This document shows, piece by piece, positions 50,901 through 60,169 of a DNA stretch of 64,000 nt; position 1 is the first letter of the stretch; each line of letters opens with the position of its first letter. Origin of the DNA: Actinophytocola sp035634895 (lineage in GTDB: Bacteria; Actinomycetota; Actinomycetes; Mycobacteriales; Pseudonocardiaceae); assembly GCF_035634895.1 (NCBI RefSeq), contig NZ_DASQCC010000153.1:1-64000 (forward strand), written 5' to 3'. A model generated the notes under the pieces. The model saw only the letters and a list, made by a program, of their open reading frames with translations. It was not told the DNA's origin and made no database searches. The translations under genes were made by a program, and so were the position numbers.

Positions 50901-53900
50901 ACGCGTCAGGCGCAGCAGGCCAGGCGGATCGATGACCTGCGTCGGCTCGCCGTCGACGGCCACGTACCTGGTGCGCAACGTCTCGTGCCTGGCGACCACG
51001 TCGGTCAGGGCGGCTTCCAGTGCCCCGGTGTCGAGCGGGCCGCGCAGGCGCAACGCGAACGGCACCAGGTACTCCGTGCTGCCCGGGTCCAGCTGGTCGA
51101 GGAACCACAACCGCTGCTGGGCGAACGAGAGCACGAGGTCGTCCCGTCCGGCCACCGGCGTGATCGCGGTCGCGGCGGCCCCGGACCTGAGCCTGCCGAG
51201 CAGTTCGGCGACTCCCGCCACGGTCGGCGTGGTGAACATGTCGGCGAGCGGCAGCTCGACCCCGTGGTCCTGACGCAACCGGAAGACCACCCGGGTGGCG
51301 AGCAGGGAGTGCCCGCCCAGCTCGAAGAAGTTGTCCCGTGCGCCGACCCGGTCGACGCCGAGCACGTCGGCCCAGACGGCGGCGACCGCGCACTCGTCCG
51401 GGGTGCTCGGCGCGACGTACTCGCCGGCCAGGTCGGACCGGTGGCCGTCGGGTGCGGGCAGCGCCGCGCGGTCGACCTTGCCGCTCGACGTGACCGGCAG
51501 TTCGCCGAGGACGAGGAAGATCGACGGCAGCATCGGCGCGGGCAGCCGCCTGCCGAGGTGCGCACGCAGGTCGGCGGCGACGGGCCGGGCGCCGTCGGCC
51601 GGCAGCACGTGCGCGACCAGCCGCTTGTCGCCGCCGTCGGGCTGGTGCACGCTCACGATGCCGACGCGGACGTCGGGGTGGGTGTTGAGCGCGGCCTCGA
51701 CCTCGCCCAGTTCGATCCGCACCCCGTTCACCTTGACCTGGTGGTCGCGCCTGCCCAGTACCTCGAGCGACCCGTCGGCACGCCAGCGCCCGAGGTCGCC
51801 GCTGCGGCAGAGCCGCTCGCCCGGCACGGTCGCGAACGGGTTGGGCGTGAACCGGGCAGCGGTGGCGTCGGGACGGTTCACGTAGCCGCGGGCCAGGTGG
51901 ACCCCCGCGACGCAGATCTCCCCCGGCAGCCCGACCGGAACCGGGTTGTCCGCCGCGTCCAGCACCAGGATCCGGGTGTTGGGCAGCGGGGTGCCCGCCG
52001 GGACGATCTCGCCGGGCTCCGCCGGGTCGTACAACGCCGCGGTGACGTCGATCGAGCACTCGGTCATGCCGAAGGTGTTGAACACCTCGACGCCGAGGAT
52101 CTCCCGCGCCCGCGCGCAGTGCCGGGCCGGCAGCGCCTCACCACCACAGAAGATCATCCGCAACGAGCGGCACGCGGCCAGCCCGGGCTCCTCGACCAGC
52201 AGCCGCAGCATCGAGGGAACCACCTGCAACACGGTGATGTCCTGCTCGACGACGGCCCGGACCATGGCCGCCGCGTCGCGCTGCACCCCGTCGGCCGCCA
52301 GCACCACGGCGCCGCCGGACACCAGTGGCGCGAGGAACTCCCACATCGCCGCGTCGAAGCCGATCGTGGTCTTCTGGAGCAGACGGTCGGCCGGGCCGAG
52401 CCGGTGCCGGTCCACCGCCCACAACACCCGGTTGCGGATGCCGGCGTGGGTGACCACCACGCCCTTCGGCAGGCCGGTCGACCCGGACGTGTACATGACG
52501 TAGGCGGCGCCGAGTGGGTCCACGGGCTCCGGGGGGTCCTCGGTGGAGCACGCGGACAGCCGGTCCCCCAGCGTGTCGAGCGTGAGCACCGTCGCCGCGC
52601 CGGCCGGCAGCCCACCGGTCGACGCGGAGTGCGTGAGCACGACCTCCGCGCCGGAGTCACGCACCATGAACGCCAGCCGGTCGGCCGGGTTGTCCGGGTC
52701 GAGCGGGACGAACGCGGCACCGATCTTGAGCACGGCGATCAGCGACGTGACCAGGTCGACGTCGCGGCGCATGGCGACGGCCACCGGGGTCTCCGCGCCG
52801 ACGCCGAGCGAGCGCAGGTGGCCGGCGAGCCGGTTCGCCGACGCGTTGAGCTCCGCGTACGTCAGCGCGTGGGCGTCGGACACGACGGCCGGTGCGTCCG
52901 GTGTGGACCGTGACTGGCCGGCGAACAGCTCCGCCAGCGTCTTGTCCGGCCGGGCCAGCTCCTGCCCGCGCCACCCCACCAGCAACTGCTCGCGCTCGGC
53001 CGGCGTGAGCAGATCGAGGCGGGACACCGGGGCGTCCGGGTCCGCCGCGATACCCGTCAGCAGCCTGCCGAGGTGCCCGGCCATCCGCTCGACGGTGGTG
53101 CGGTCGAACAACGCGGTGGCGTAGTCGAGGTAACACGACAGCTCGCCGTCGGGCTGCTCGTCCACGGTGAGGCTGAGGTCGAACTTGGCGATCCCCATGT
53201 CCACGCCGAACGGTTCGACCTCGACACCGGGCAACCGGAACGGCGTGCGCTGGGCGTGCCGGAGGTCGAACAGCACCCCGAACAGCGGGTTGCGGGACAG
53301 ATCCCTGGTCGGCCGCAGCTCGTCCACCAGCCGCTCGAACGGCAGGTCAGCGTTGGCGTAGGCGTCGACCGCGGTGCGCCGCACCTGGTTCAGCAGGTCG
53401 GTGAAGGACGGGTCGCCGGACAGGTCGGCACGCATGACCACGGTGTTGACGAAGAACCCGATCAGCCGCTCGACCTCCGCGCGGTCCCGGCCGGCGACCG
53501 GGGTACCGACGGCGATGTCGCACTGGCCGGTGTAGCGAGCGAGCAGCACCTGGAAGGCGGCCAGCAGCACCATGAACGGCGTCGCGCCCTGCGCCCTGCC
53601 GAGCTTGGTCAGCGCCCGCGCCACGTCGGCGGGGACGGTGAACGAGAATCCCGCGCCCGCCGAGTCGCGGACCGGCGGACGGGGCCGGTCCGTCGGCAGC
53701 TCCAACGGTTCCACGCCGGCGAGCTGGTCCCGCCAGTAGTCGAGCTGCCCGGCAAGCGTCCCGCCGGCGAGCAACTCCCGTTGCCACACGGCGAAGTCGG
53801 CGTACTGCGCGGGCAGCGGGTCCACGGTGGACCCGGGGTTCGCGTAGAACTCGGCCAGCTCGGTCGCGAGGATGTCCACGGACCAGCCGTCGAACGCGCT

Positions 53901-56900
53901 GTGGTGCATGGTCAGCAGCAGGACGTGCTCGTTCTCCGCCAGCCGGACCACCGTGGCGCGGACCGGCCACTGGCGTTCGAGGTCGAACGGGGTGCGCAGG
54001 TCGGCGGCGACGATCTCGGTCACCGACGTCTCCCGCGCGGTGGGCGTGAGCCCGGTCAGGTCGACCCGCTCGACGGGCACCGGCCCCGGCGGGTCGACGA
54101 GCTGCGTCGGCTCACCGTCGCCCTGCCGGAACCGGGTGCGGAGCACCTCGTGCCGGGCGACGACCCGGTCCAGCGCGCCACGGAGGGCGGCGGGGTCGAG
54201 CGCTCCACGCAGCCGCAGCGCGACCGGTGACAGGTAGTCGGTGGCCGAGGGCTGGAGCCGGTCGAGGAACCACAGCCGGTGCTGGCCGAACGACAGCGGC
54301 GCGGGCCTGTCCCCTCTGGCGACGATCGGCGCCGTGAGACCCGCGGGCGTCGCCTGGTTCGTGATCACCTCGGCCAACCCGGCCACCGTGCGGTGCTCGA
54401 ACATCAGCCGCAGCGGCAGATCGACGCCGAACGCCTCGCGGAGCTGGAAGATCGCCCTGGTGGCCAGCAGCGAATGGCCCCCGAGGTCGAAGAAGTCGTC
54501 GTGCGCGCCGACCTGGTCGACGTCGAGCACCGCCGCCCAGATCGCGGCGATCGTCTTCTGGGCCGGGGTGGCCGGCGCGACGTAGTCGCCGGTGAGGTCG
54601 GCCCTGCGCACCTCCGGCGCCGGCAGTGCCTTGCGGTCGATCTTCCCGCTGGGGGTGTACGGGAGCCCCGCCATGGTCACGAACGTCTTCGGCACCAGGT
54701 AGGCGGGCAGCCGGTCGGCCAGGAAGGTGCGGAGGTCACCGAGCCGGTCCTCGGCGCCGGGCACGGGCAGCAGGTAGGCGACCAACTGCCGGTCCCGCAC
54801 CACGACGACGGCGGTCCGGACGGCCGGGTGCCGGGTGAGGGCCTCCTCGACCTCGGTCGGCTCGACGCGGTACCCGCCGATCTTGACGTAGTCGTCGACC
54901 CGGCCCGCGAACACGATGTTGCCGTCCGCCCGCAGCTTCGCGAGGTCGCCACTGCGGTAGAGCCGCCCACCCGGCTCGCGCGAGTACGGGTCGGGCACGA
55001 ATCGCGCCGCGGTCAGGTCCGGCCTGCCGACGTACCCCCTGGCGAGCTGCGCGCCACCGATGTACAGCTCCCCGGGCACGCCGATCGGCAACGGTTTCAG
55101 ATCGCGGTCGAGCACGTACATCGTGGTGTTGTCGATGGGCTTGCCGATCGGCAGCACCCCGGAGGGCAGCTCGGCGGCCGTCCCCTCGTACAGCGAGCAA
55201 CCGACGGTTGTCTCGGTGGGCCCGTACTCGTTGTCCACCATGGTGTCCGGCGCGTGCCGGACCCACGGCGCGAGGAGCTCGCCCGGCAGCTCCTCGCCGC
55301 CGACCACCAGGCGCCGGGCCGCGCGCCGGATGCCGTCGCCGGACAGCGACTGGCCGAGGACGGCGAGGTGGGACGGGGTCATCTTCAGCAGGCCGAAGCC
55401 GCCGTGCTCGAGTTCCGCCACCAGCGCGCCGAGACCGGGTTCGCCGGTCTCGGGGACGATCGTGACCGTCCTCCCGGACAGCAGCGCGGGGAACACCGAG
55501 GTGACCGGCATGTCGAAGGCCAGCGAGGAGTACAGCGGCGAGCCGGAGCCGCCCTCGGTCGCGTAGGCGCGCAGGCACCAGGTGACGTAGTTGACCAGTG
55601 CCCGGTGCGGGATCGGGACGCCCTTGGGGCGCCCGGTCGAGCCGGAGGTGTAGACGACGTAGGCGAGGCTGTCCGGTGTGGTCACCGGGACCGGGTTGCC
55701 GGCCGGCGCGTCACCGTGGTCGCCGTGGTCGTCGACCAGCAGGGTCGGCAACTGTTCGTCCACAATGGACCGCAGAGCCGGCGTGGTGAGGACCGTGGTG
55801 ACCCCGCTGTCGGTGGTCAGGTCACGCAGGCGGTCGGCCGGGTGGTCCGGGTCGAGCGGGAGGTAGGCCGCGCCTGCCTTCAGCACCCCGAGCACCGCGA
55901 CGACCAGCGCGGGTTCCCTCGGCAGGCACAGCGCGACCACCGAGTCGTGTCCGACCGCCCGCGCCCGCAGCCGTTCGGCCAGCCGGTTGGCCGCCGTGTT
56001 GAGCTCGGTGTAGGTCATCTCGTCCGCACCGAACCGGATCGCGACCGCATCCGGGGTACGGTCCACCTGCGCCTCGAACAGCTCGTGCACGCCGACGGCC
56101 GGCGTCGCGACCGCGGTGTCGTTCCAGTCGACCAGCAGCTGCGTGCGTTCCGGCTCGGTCAGCCACTCCAGTTCGGACAGGCGCGCGGTCGGGTCCGCCG
56201 CGATGCTGGTCAGCAGGCGCACGTAGTGGCCGCCGAGCCGGGTGATGGTGTCCTCGTCGAACAACGCGGTGGCGTAGTCGACGACACCGGCCAGCGAGCC
56301 GTCCGGCTGCTCGACCAGGTGCAGGGTCAGGTCGAACGGCGAGGCCGCGAACGTGGTCGGCACCGGCTCGACGGCCATGCCGGGCAGGGCGAGTGGCTCC
56401 GCCGCCGCGTTCTGCAGCACGAAACTGACCTGGTACAAGGGGTTGCGGGACAGGTCGCGGTCCGGGACCAGGTCGTCGACGAGCAGCTCGAAGGGCAGGT
56501 CCGGGTGCTCGAACGCGTCGAGGGTGCTGTCGCGCACCCGCTCCAGCAGGTCCACGAAGGACGGATCGCCGCGCAGGTCCGCCCGCAGCACAAGGGTGTT
56601 CACGAAGAACCCGATGAGGTCCTCGGTCTCCACCCGGTTGCGACCCGCCACCGGGCTGCCCACCGCGACGTCGTCGGTGCCGGCGTAGCGGCCGAGCAGG
56701 AGCTGGAAGGCGGCCAGCAGCACCATGAACGGCGACGCCCTGCGCTGCCTCGCGAGCCGCGACAACGCGGCGACGAGGTAGGCGGGCACGCTGAACCAGG
56801 CACGGGCGCCGGTCGCGTCGAGCACCAGCGGACGCGGCCGGTCGGTCGGCAGTTCCAGCGGCGCCAGCCCGGCGAGCTGGGCACGCCAGTACGCCAGCTG

Positions 56901-57476
56901 GTCGTCCGGAAACTGCCCAGAAAGCCACTCCTGCTGCCACCGCGCGACATCGGAGTACTGGACCGGCAGTGCCGGGAGGGAAGCGGGCTCACCTGTGGTC
57001 AGCGAGCGGTACAGCTCCCGCAGCTCGCGGGCCAGCACTCCCCACGACCAGCCGTCGAACGCGATGTGCGCCGCCACGAGCAGCAGCAGGTGCTCGTCGT
57101 CGGGCAACCGCAGCAGCGCCGCGCGCAGCACCTGCCCCCGCGCGAGGTCGAACGGCCGCCGCCAGTGGCTCTCCACCAGCTCGGCGACCTGGTCGTCGGT
57201 GAGGCCGCGTGCGTCGGTCTCGACCAGCTCCAGCCCCGTGGGCTCCTCGACCACCTGCGCGGGCTCGCCGTCCACCACGGCGTACCTGGTGCGCAGCACC
57301 TCGTGCCGCGCGATGATCTCGGTCAGCGCGCCGCGCAGCGCACCGGTGTCGAGCCTGCCGCGCAACCGGACGAGCATCGGCAGGTGGTAGTCCACCGCGC
57401 CGGGGCGCAGCTGATCGAGAAACCACAGCCGACGCTGGCCGAACGACAACGGCAGGCGGAGAGTGGTGCCACTCAC
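47943..57476 (-). CDS. NRPS 1: C-A-T-C-A-T-C-A-T (modules 1-3)
   Basis: 3177 residues, three modules of ~1060. C1 carries AHIAFDGWS (first His of HHxxxDG lost, catalytic second His kept); C2 HHSAFDGWS; C3 HHIGGDAWS. By-eye A codes: A1 D-M-T-K-V-G-E-V-G (Asn-like); A2 D-A-W-Q-F-G-T-I-D (near the Gln code DAWQFGLID); A3 D-V-D-E-M-V-N-V-T, unfamiliar, with two acidic residues suited to a basic side chain. Each module ends in a GGHSLL carrier domain. There is no loading A-T or fatty-acid ligase, and no E domain. GTG 57476 has AGGAGGTGA upstream. It is the first gene of the biosynthetic operon and probably needs the MbtH protein. Confidence 0.93.
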   Translation of the reverse strand: MSGTTLRLPLSFGQRRLWFLDQLRPGAVDYHLPMLVRLRGRLDTGALRGALTEIIARHEVLRTRYAVVDGEPAQVVEEPTGLELVETDARGLTDDQVAELVESHWRRPFDLARGQVLRAALLRLPDDEHLLLLVAAHIAFDGWSWGVLARELRELYRSLTTGEPASLPALPVQYSDVARWQQEWLSGQFPDDQLAYWRAQLAGLAPLELPTDRPRPLVLDATGARAWFSVPAYLVAALSRLARQRRASPFMVLLAAFQLLLGRYAGTDDVAVGSPVAGRNRVETEDLIGFFVNTLVLRADLRGDPSFVDLLERVRDSTLDAFEHPDLPFELLVDDLVPDRDLSRNPLYQVSFVLQNAAAEPLALPGMAVEPVPTTFAASPFDLTLHLVEQPDGSLAGVVDYATALFDEDTITRLGGHYVRLLTSIAADPTARLSELEWLTEPERTQLLVDWNDTAVATPAVGVHELFEAQVDRTPDAVAIRFGADEMTYTELNTAANRLAERLRARAVGHDSVVALCLPREPALVVAVLGVLKAGAAYLPLDPDHPADRLRDLTTDSGVTTVLTTPALRSIVDEQLPTLLVDDHGDHGDAPAGNPVPVTTPDSLAYVVYTSGSTGRPKGVPIPHRALVNYVTWCLRAYATEGGSGSPLYSSLAFDMPVTSVFPALLSGRTVTIVPETGEPGLGALVAELEHGGFGLLKMTPSHLAVLGQSLSGDGIRRAARRLVVGGEELPGELLAPWVRHAPDTMVDNEYGPTETTVGCSLYEGTAAELPSGVLPIGKPIDNTTMYVLDRDLKPLPIGVPGELYIGGAQLARGYVGRPDLTAARFVPDPYSREPGGRLYRSGDLAKLRADGNIVFAGRVDDYVKIGGYRVEPTEVEEALTRHPAVRTAVVVVRDRQLVAYLLPVPGAEDRLGDLRTFLADRLPAYLVPKTFVTMAGLPYTPSGKIDRKALPAPEVRRADLTGDYVAPATPAQKTIAAIWAAVLDVDQVGAHDDFFDLGGHSLLATRAIFQLREAFGVDLPLRLMFEHRTVAGLAEVITNQATPAGLTAPIVARGDRPAPLSFGQHRLWFLDRLQPSATDYLSPVALRLRGALDPAALRGALDRVVARHEVLRTRFRQGDGEPTQLVDPPGPVPVERVDLTGLTPTARETSVTEIVAADLRTPFDLERQWPVRATVVRLAENEHVLLLTMHHSAFDGWSVDILATELAEFYANPGSTVDPLPAQYADFAVWQRELLAGGTLAGQLDYWRDQLAGVEPLELPTDRPRPPVRDSAGAGFSFTVPADVARALTKLGRAQGATPFMVLLAAFQVLLARYTGQCDIAVGTPVAGRDRAEVERLIGFFVNTVVMRADLSGDPSFTDLLNQVRRTAVDAYANADLPFERLVDELRPTRDLSRNPLFGVLFDLRHAQRTPFRLPGVEVEPFGVDMGIAKFDLSLTVDEQPDGELSCYLDYATALFDRTTVERMAGHLGRLLTGIAADPDAPVSRLDLLTPAEREQLLVGWRGQELARPDKTLAELFAGQSRSTPDAPAVVSDAHALTYAELNASANRLAGHLRSLGVGAETPVAVAMRRDVDLVTSLIAVLKIGAAFVPLDPDNPADRLAFMVRDSGAEVVLTHSASTGGLPAGAATVLTLDTLGDRLSACSTEDPPEPVDPLGAAYVMYTSGSTGLPKGVVVTHAGIRNRVLWAVDRHRLGPADRLLQKTTIGFDAAMWEFLAPLVSGGAVVLAADGVQRDAAAMVRAVVEQDITVLQVVPSMLRLLVEEPGLAACRSLRMIFCGGEALPARHCARAREILGVEVFNTFGMTECSIDVTAALYDPAEPGEIVPAGTPLPNTRILVLDAADNPVPVGLPGEICVAGVHLARGYVNRPDATAARFTPNPFATVPGERLCRSGDLGRWRADGSLEVLGRRDHQVKVNGVRIELGEVEAALNTHPDVRVGIVSVHQPDGGDKRLVAHVLPADGARPVAADLRAHLGRRLPAPMLPSIFLVLGELPVTSSGKVDRAALPAPDGHRSDLAGEYVAPSTPDECAVAAVWADVLGVDRVGARDNFFELGGHSLLATRVVFRLRQDHGVELPLADMFTTPTVAGVAELLGRLRSGAAATAITPVAGRDDLVLSFAQQRLWFLDQLDPGSTEYLVPFALRLRGPLDTGALEAALTDVVARHETLRTRYVAVDGEPTQVIDPPGLLRLTRAALGDRDVAAVVDEESMRPFALDREWPIRAGLVGVAADEHLFLLTMHHIGGDAWSTGLLFAELARRYDAHLARDGSTVDALPVRYADFAAWQRDWFTGAVRDDELAYWRDRLAGLTPTELPTDRPRAARREVAGAVVSLDVPAETGDAVLGIGRTLGATPFMVLLAAFQVLLARYTGEHDVVVGTPVAGRTRAETAEMIGLFVNTLVLRGDTAGDPGFPELVARVRDAAVRDYAHQDLPFEQLVDELTPERDLSRNPLFQIMFEADAAGAATPEFGAAAVEWVHGAWHPAKFDLSVRVEHRPDGAMSVHVEYATALFDRTTVERLAGHYRTLLASIAARPDTPVHDLELRTEAERRAWLDLGAGTRAEEYTASVPELFERRVAAAPDTVAVVFGELELTYARLNERANQLAHHLRRLGVGRETPVAVCLERGPEVVVALLGVLKAGGAYVPFDPDHPRRRLWSMLDDAGADVVLTQQRFVDRLTSGRAKVLAIDDDQPPCAEESTDNPATVLGRDDLAYMIYTSGSTGQPKGVLIQHGSYAEHCAVIAAEYDIVPGDRVVLLSALTFDVAMDQMAATLLAGATVVVSDPVFWSPAELPDRLARYGVTTVEITPAYYREVLASLGSDTDRLAGVKLMNVGSDVVTVDDALRWAETGMPGRFLCNYGPTEATVTCLLHAVSGDLRDLRGEAALPLGRPVAGTRAYVVDEHLRPLPVGVPGELLLGGVRLARGYHRRPALTAERFVPDPFGDVPGARLYRTGDLVRRRADGELEFLGRIDQQVKVRGFRIELGEVEAALAGHPDVRAVAVVATGASAGERELAAYLVMRDGAPVDPVRLRAHLREQVPEYMIPSWWTGLPALPLTSSKKVDRKALPAPDRSRPDLDASYVAPRDPAEEVVGEIWAEVLGLDRIGVHDDFFAAGGHSLLATRVLARLRDAFAVELPLRALFEATTVADLAEVVRTAIEAEIDQLTDAEVALQLAREGDR

Positions 57477-57652
57477 GACCTGTCACCTCCTGTGGCGGAC
57501 TGGCCGGACAACGCACGTCTGGTCGAGCCTCGCCCCGAGGTGGCGTCCGGCAGCAGAGTCAGCGCGGCACACCTGGACGCAAGCGTGACTGCGCACGTGA
57601 CTGCCGGAATGTCTCTGTCGCCCTCGGCCGGGGCTCGACCAGCATCGACCCC
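57477..57652. promoter_or_regulatory. Divergent promoter region between NRPS 1 and the MFS exporter
   Basis: The 176-bp gap between the two divergent biosynthetic operons must contain both promoters. The NRPS ribosome binding site is clear; the exporter's is weak. I find no obvious operator and no copy of the CGAA-N2-TGGGGG element here. Confidence 0.55.
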
Positions 57653-58909
57653 ATGACTGATGCGGTCCCACCGCTGCGCCACAACCGTGACTTCCTGTTG
57701 TTGTGGAGCGGTACCGCGGTGTCGATCCTTGGTTCGCGGGCCTCCGGCATGGCCTACCCGCTGCTGGTGCTGTCACTGACGGGGTCGGTGGTCGCCGCCG
57801 GGCTCGTCGGGTTCGTCACGATGCTGCCGCACCTGCTGGTCCAGGTCCCCGCCGGGATGCTGGTGGACCTGTGGAACCGCAAGCGGGTGATGATCTGGTG
57901 CGACGTGCTGCGCGCGCTGACGATCGCCAGCATCGTCGTGGCGCTGGCCGCGGACCGGCTGTTCCTGCCGCACATCCTGCTCGCCGGGATCATCGAGGGC
58001 ACGCTGTCGGTGGCACACGGCATCGCCGGCTCGGCCGCCGTGCCGCACGTGGTGCACTCCTCCCAGCTGACGGTCGCGTTGTCCCGCAACGAGGCACGAG
58101 AGCGCGGCGCGATGATGCTCGGCCAGCCGCTCGGCGGTCTCCTGTTCGGGATCGGCCGCGTGGTGCCGTTCCTGTTCGACGCGCTCACCTACCTCGTCTC
58201 GCTGGCGACGCTGCTGCTCATCAAGAGGGACTTCCAGGTGGCGCGGACCGGGGAGCGTAAGCGGATGCGCACCGAGCTCACCGCGGGCATCCGGTGGCTG
58301 GCGCGCCAGCCGTTCCTGCGCACCACCACGATCCTGGTCGCCGGCAGCAACCTGTTGTTCCAGGCGCTGTTCCTGACCGTCATCGTGATCGCCGCCGACC
58401 TCGGCGCGACCCCCGGCGCGATCGGGCTCATGTTCGGCATCGCGGCGGTCGGCGGCGTGCTCGGCTCACTGGTCGCGCCCGCCGCGGAACGCCGGCTGTC
58501 CATGAAGGTCGTCGTCATCGGGGTGAACTGGGTGTGGGCGGCGCTGGTGCCGCTCGTGCTCGTGGTCCGCGACCCGTACCTGCTCGGGGCGGTGTACGCG
58601 CTGATGTGCTTCGTCGGTCCGGTGTGGAACGTCGTCGTCTCGGCCTACCAGCTCGCGGTCACCCCGGACCGGATCCAGGGCAGGGTCATCGGCGCCGCGA
58701 GCACGGTGGCCTTCGGTGCCATCCCGCTCGGTTCGCTCGTCGGCGGCCTGCTGCTGGGGTGGCTCGGCACCCGGCCGACGGTGTGGGTGCTCACGATCTT
58801 CATGGTTTCCATCGCCATGGTCGCGACCGTCAATCGTGCGGTGCGCGCCGCGCCCACCCTCGGCGGCCAGGAGCCGAGGGCGGTGAACACGGAGTTTGTC
58901 GCACAGTGA
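57653..58909 (+). CDS. MFS transporter, probable peptide exporter (EntS-like)
   Basis: 418 residues with about 12 hydrophobic spans. The N-terminus RHNRDFLLLWSGTAVSILGSRASGMAYPLLVLSLTGS and the loop LVDLWNRKRVMIWCDVLRAL match the EntS/MFS_3-type exporters that accompany NRPS and siderophore clusters. The central motif NEARERGAMMLGQPLGG is also family-typical. It heads the plus-strand operon with mbtH, sbnA and sbnB, so export of the NRPS product is the simplest role. Start ATG 57653; substrate is inferred. Confidence 0.88.
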   Translation: MTDAVPPLRHNRDFLLLWSGTAVSILGSRASGMAYPLLVLSLTGSVVAAGLVGFVTMLPHLLVQVPAGMLVDLWNRKRVMIWCDVLRALTIASIVVALAADRLFLPHILLAGIIEGTLSVAHGIAGSAAVPHVVHSSQLTVALSRNEARERGAMMLGQPLGGLLFGIGRVVPFLFDALTYLVSLATLLLIKRDFQVARTGERKRMRTELTAGIRWLARQPFLRTTTILVAGSNLLFQALFLTVIVIAADLGATPGAIGLMFGIAAVGGVLGSLVAPAAERRLSMKVVVIGVNWVWAALVPLVLVVRDPYLLGAVYALMCFVGPVWNVVVSAYQLAVTPDRIQGRVIGAASTVAFGAIPLGSLVGGLLLGWLGTRPTVWVLTIFMVSIAMVATVNRAVRAAPTLGGQEPRAVNTEFVAQ

Positions 58910-58922
58910 GAGAGGGCCTGAC

Positions 58923-59147
58923 ATGGCAGAGGACACCATGGACGAGCGCACCTACCGCGTCGTGGCCAACCACGAGGAGCAGTACTCGATCTGGCTCGCC
59001 GACCGGGAACCCCCGCCGGGCTGGCGCAGGGCGGGCATCGAGGGCAGCCGCGACGAGTGCCTCGCCCACATCGCCACCGTGTGGACCGACATGCGGCCAC
59101 TGAGCCTGCGCCGGTCTATGGAGCAGGCGGCAAGTCGGTCGTCGTGA
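58923..59147 (+). CDS. mbtH: MbtH-like protein, NRPS adenylation partner
   Basis: 74 residues with the MbtH signature: VVANHEEQYSIWLADREPPPGWRRAGIEGSRDECLAHIATVWTDMRPLSLR, including SxWP-like (SIWLAD), PPGWR and the TDMRP end. MbtH proteins bind A domains and are often required for their solubility or activity. I choose ATG 58923, with AGAGAGG upstream, over a TTG at 58896 inside the exporter gene; ATG 58938 is also possible. The stop overlaps the sbnA GTG. Confidence 0.95.
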   Translation: MAEDTMDERTYRVVANHEEQYSIWLADREPPPGWRRAGIEGSRDECLAHIATVWTDMRPLSLRRSMEQAASRSS

Positions 59148-60169
59148 GTGCGCTCGCGAGCGCACCCGAGCCCCCGACCACCGGCGTGCTCGCCACGGTC
59201 GGGGCGACGCCCCTCGTCGAGCTGACCAGGATCGAGGCGCGCAGCCCGTTCCGGGTCTACGCCAAGCTGGAGGCGGCCAACCCCGGCGGCAGCGTCAAGG
59301 ACCGGTCGGCGCTCGCCATGCTGCTGGCCAGGGTCCGCGACGGCACCCTGGTGCCCGGCCGGTCGGTGGTGATCGAATCCAGCTCCGGCAATCTCGGCAT
59401 CGGGCTCGCCCAGGCCTGCCGCTACTTCGGCATCCGGTTCGTGTGCGTGGTCGACCCGCGGGCGAACGCGCAGAACGTCGCGATCATGCGTGCGTACGGC
59501 GCGGAGGTCGAGGTGGTGCGGCAGACCGACCCGGTGACACGCGAGTACCTGCCGGTACGGATCCGGCGGGTGCGTGAGCTGGTGGCCGCCACCCCACACG
59601 CCTACTGCCCGGACCAGTACGCCAACCTGCTGAACGCGCGGGCGCACGAGACCACGATGCGGGAGATCGTCGACGCGCTACCCGGCCCGCTCGACTTCCT
59701 GTTCTGCCCCACCAGTTCGTGCGGCATGCTGCGGGGGTGCGCCGAGTTCGCCCGCCGGCACGGGCTGGCGGTGCGGATCGTCGCCGTGGACGCGGCAGGC
59801 AGCGCGATCTTCGGCGACACCCCGAGACAGCGGCTGGTCCCCGGCCACGGCGCCTCGGTCCGCCCACCCCTGTTCCGGGAAGGGCTCGCCGACGAGGTCG
59901 TGCACGTCGACGACCTCGGCTGCCTGGTCGGCTGCCGCAGGCTGGTCGCGGAGGAGGCGGTGCTCGCGGGCGGGTCCTCCGGCGCGGCGGTGGCGGCCGT
60001 CGCGGCCATGCGGGAGCGCATCCCGGCCGGCGCGAACTGCGTGCTCGTCCTTCCCGACCGCGGCGAGCGCTACCTGGACACGATCTACGACGACGCCTGG
60101 GTGAGCACCAACTTCGGGGACGTGTCGCACCTGTGGAAGGCGGGCGAGATGGAGGCGGCATCGTGTTGA
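59144..60169 (+). CDS. sbnA: SbnA-like PLP synthase of N-(2-amino-2-carboxyethyl)-L-glutamate
   Basis: 341 residues of the cysteine-synthase fold. The PLP Lys lies in NPGGSVKDRSALAML, the phosphate loop in ESSSGNLGIGLAQA, and a Gly/Ser loop in AGGSSGAAVAAVAA. Together with the next gene it matches the SbnA/SbnB pair, which makes 2,3-diaminopropionate: SbnA replaces the phosphate of O-phospho-L-serine with Glu. GTG 59144 overlaps the mbtH stop (GTGA) and is favoured over an upstream ATG inside mbtH. The C-terminal HLWKAGEMEA tail is family-typical. Confidence 0.92.
   Translation: MSALASAPEPPTTGVLATVGATPLVELTRIEARSPFRVYAKLEAANPGGSVKDRSALAMLLARVRDGTLVPGRSVVIESSSGNLGIGLAQACRYFGIRFVCVVDPRANAQNVAIMRAYGAEVEVVRQTDPVTREYLPVRIRRVRELVAATPHAYCPDQYANLLNARAHETTMREIVDALPGPLDFLFCPTSSCGMLRGCAEFARRHGLAVRIVAVDAAGSAIFGDTPRQRLVPGHGASVRPPLFREGLADEVVHVDDLGCLVGCRRLVAEEAVLAGGSSGAAVAAVAAMRERIPAGANCVLVLPDRGERYLDTIYDDAWVSTNFGDVSHLWKAGEMEAASC

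Noticed and set aside
58896..58922. TTG start for MbtH within the exporter gene
   Set aside because: ATG 58923 gives the normal MbtH length and has a purine-rich site upstream.
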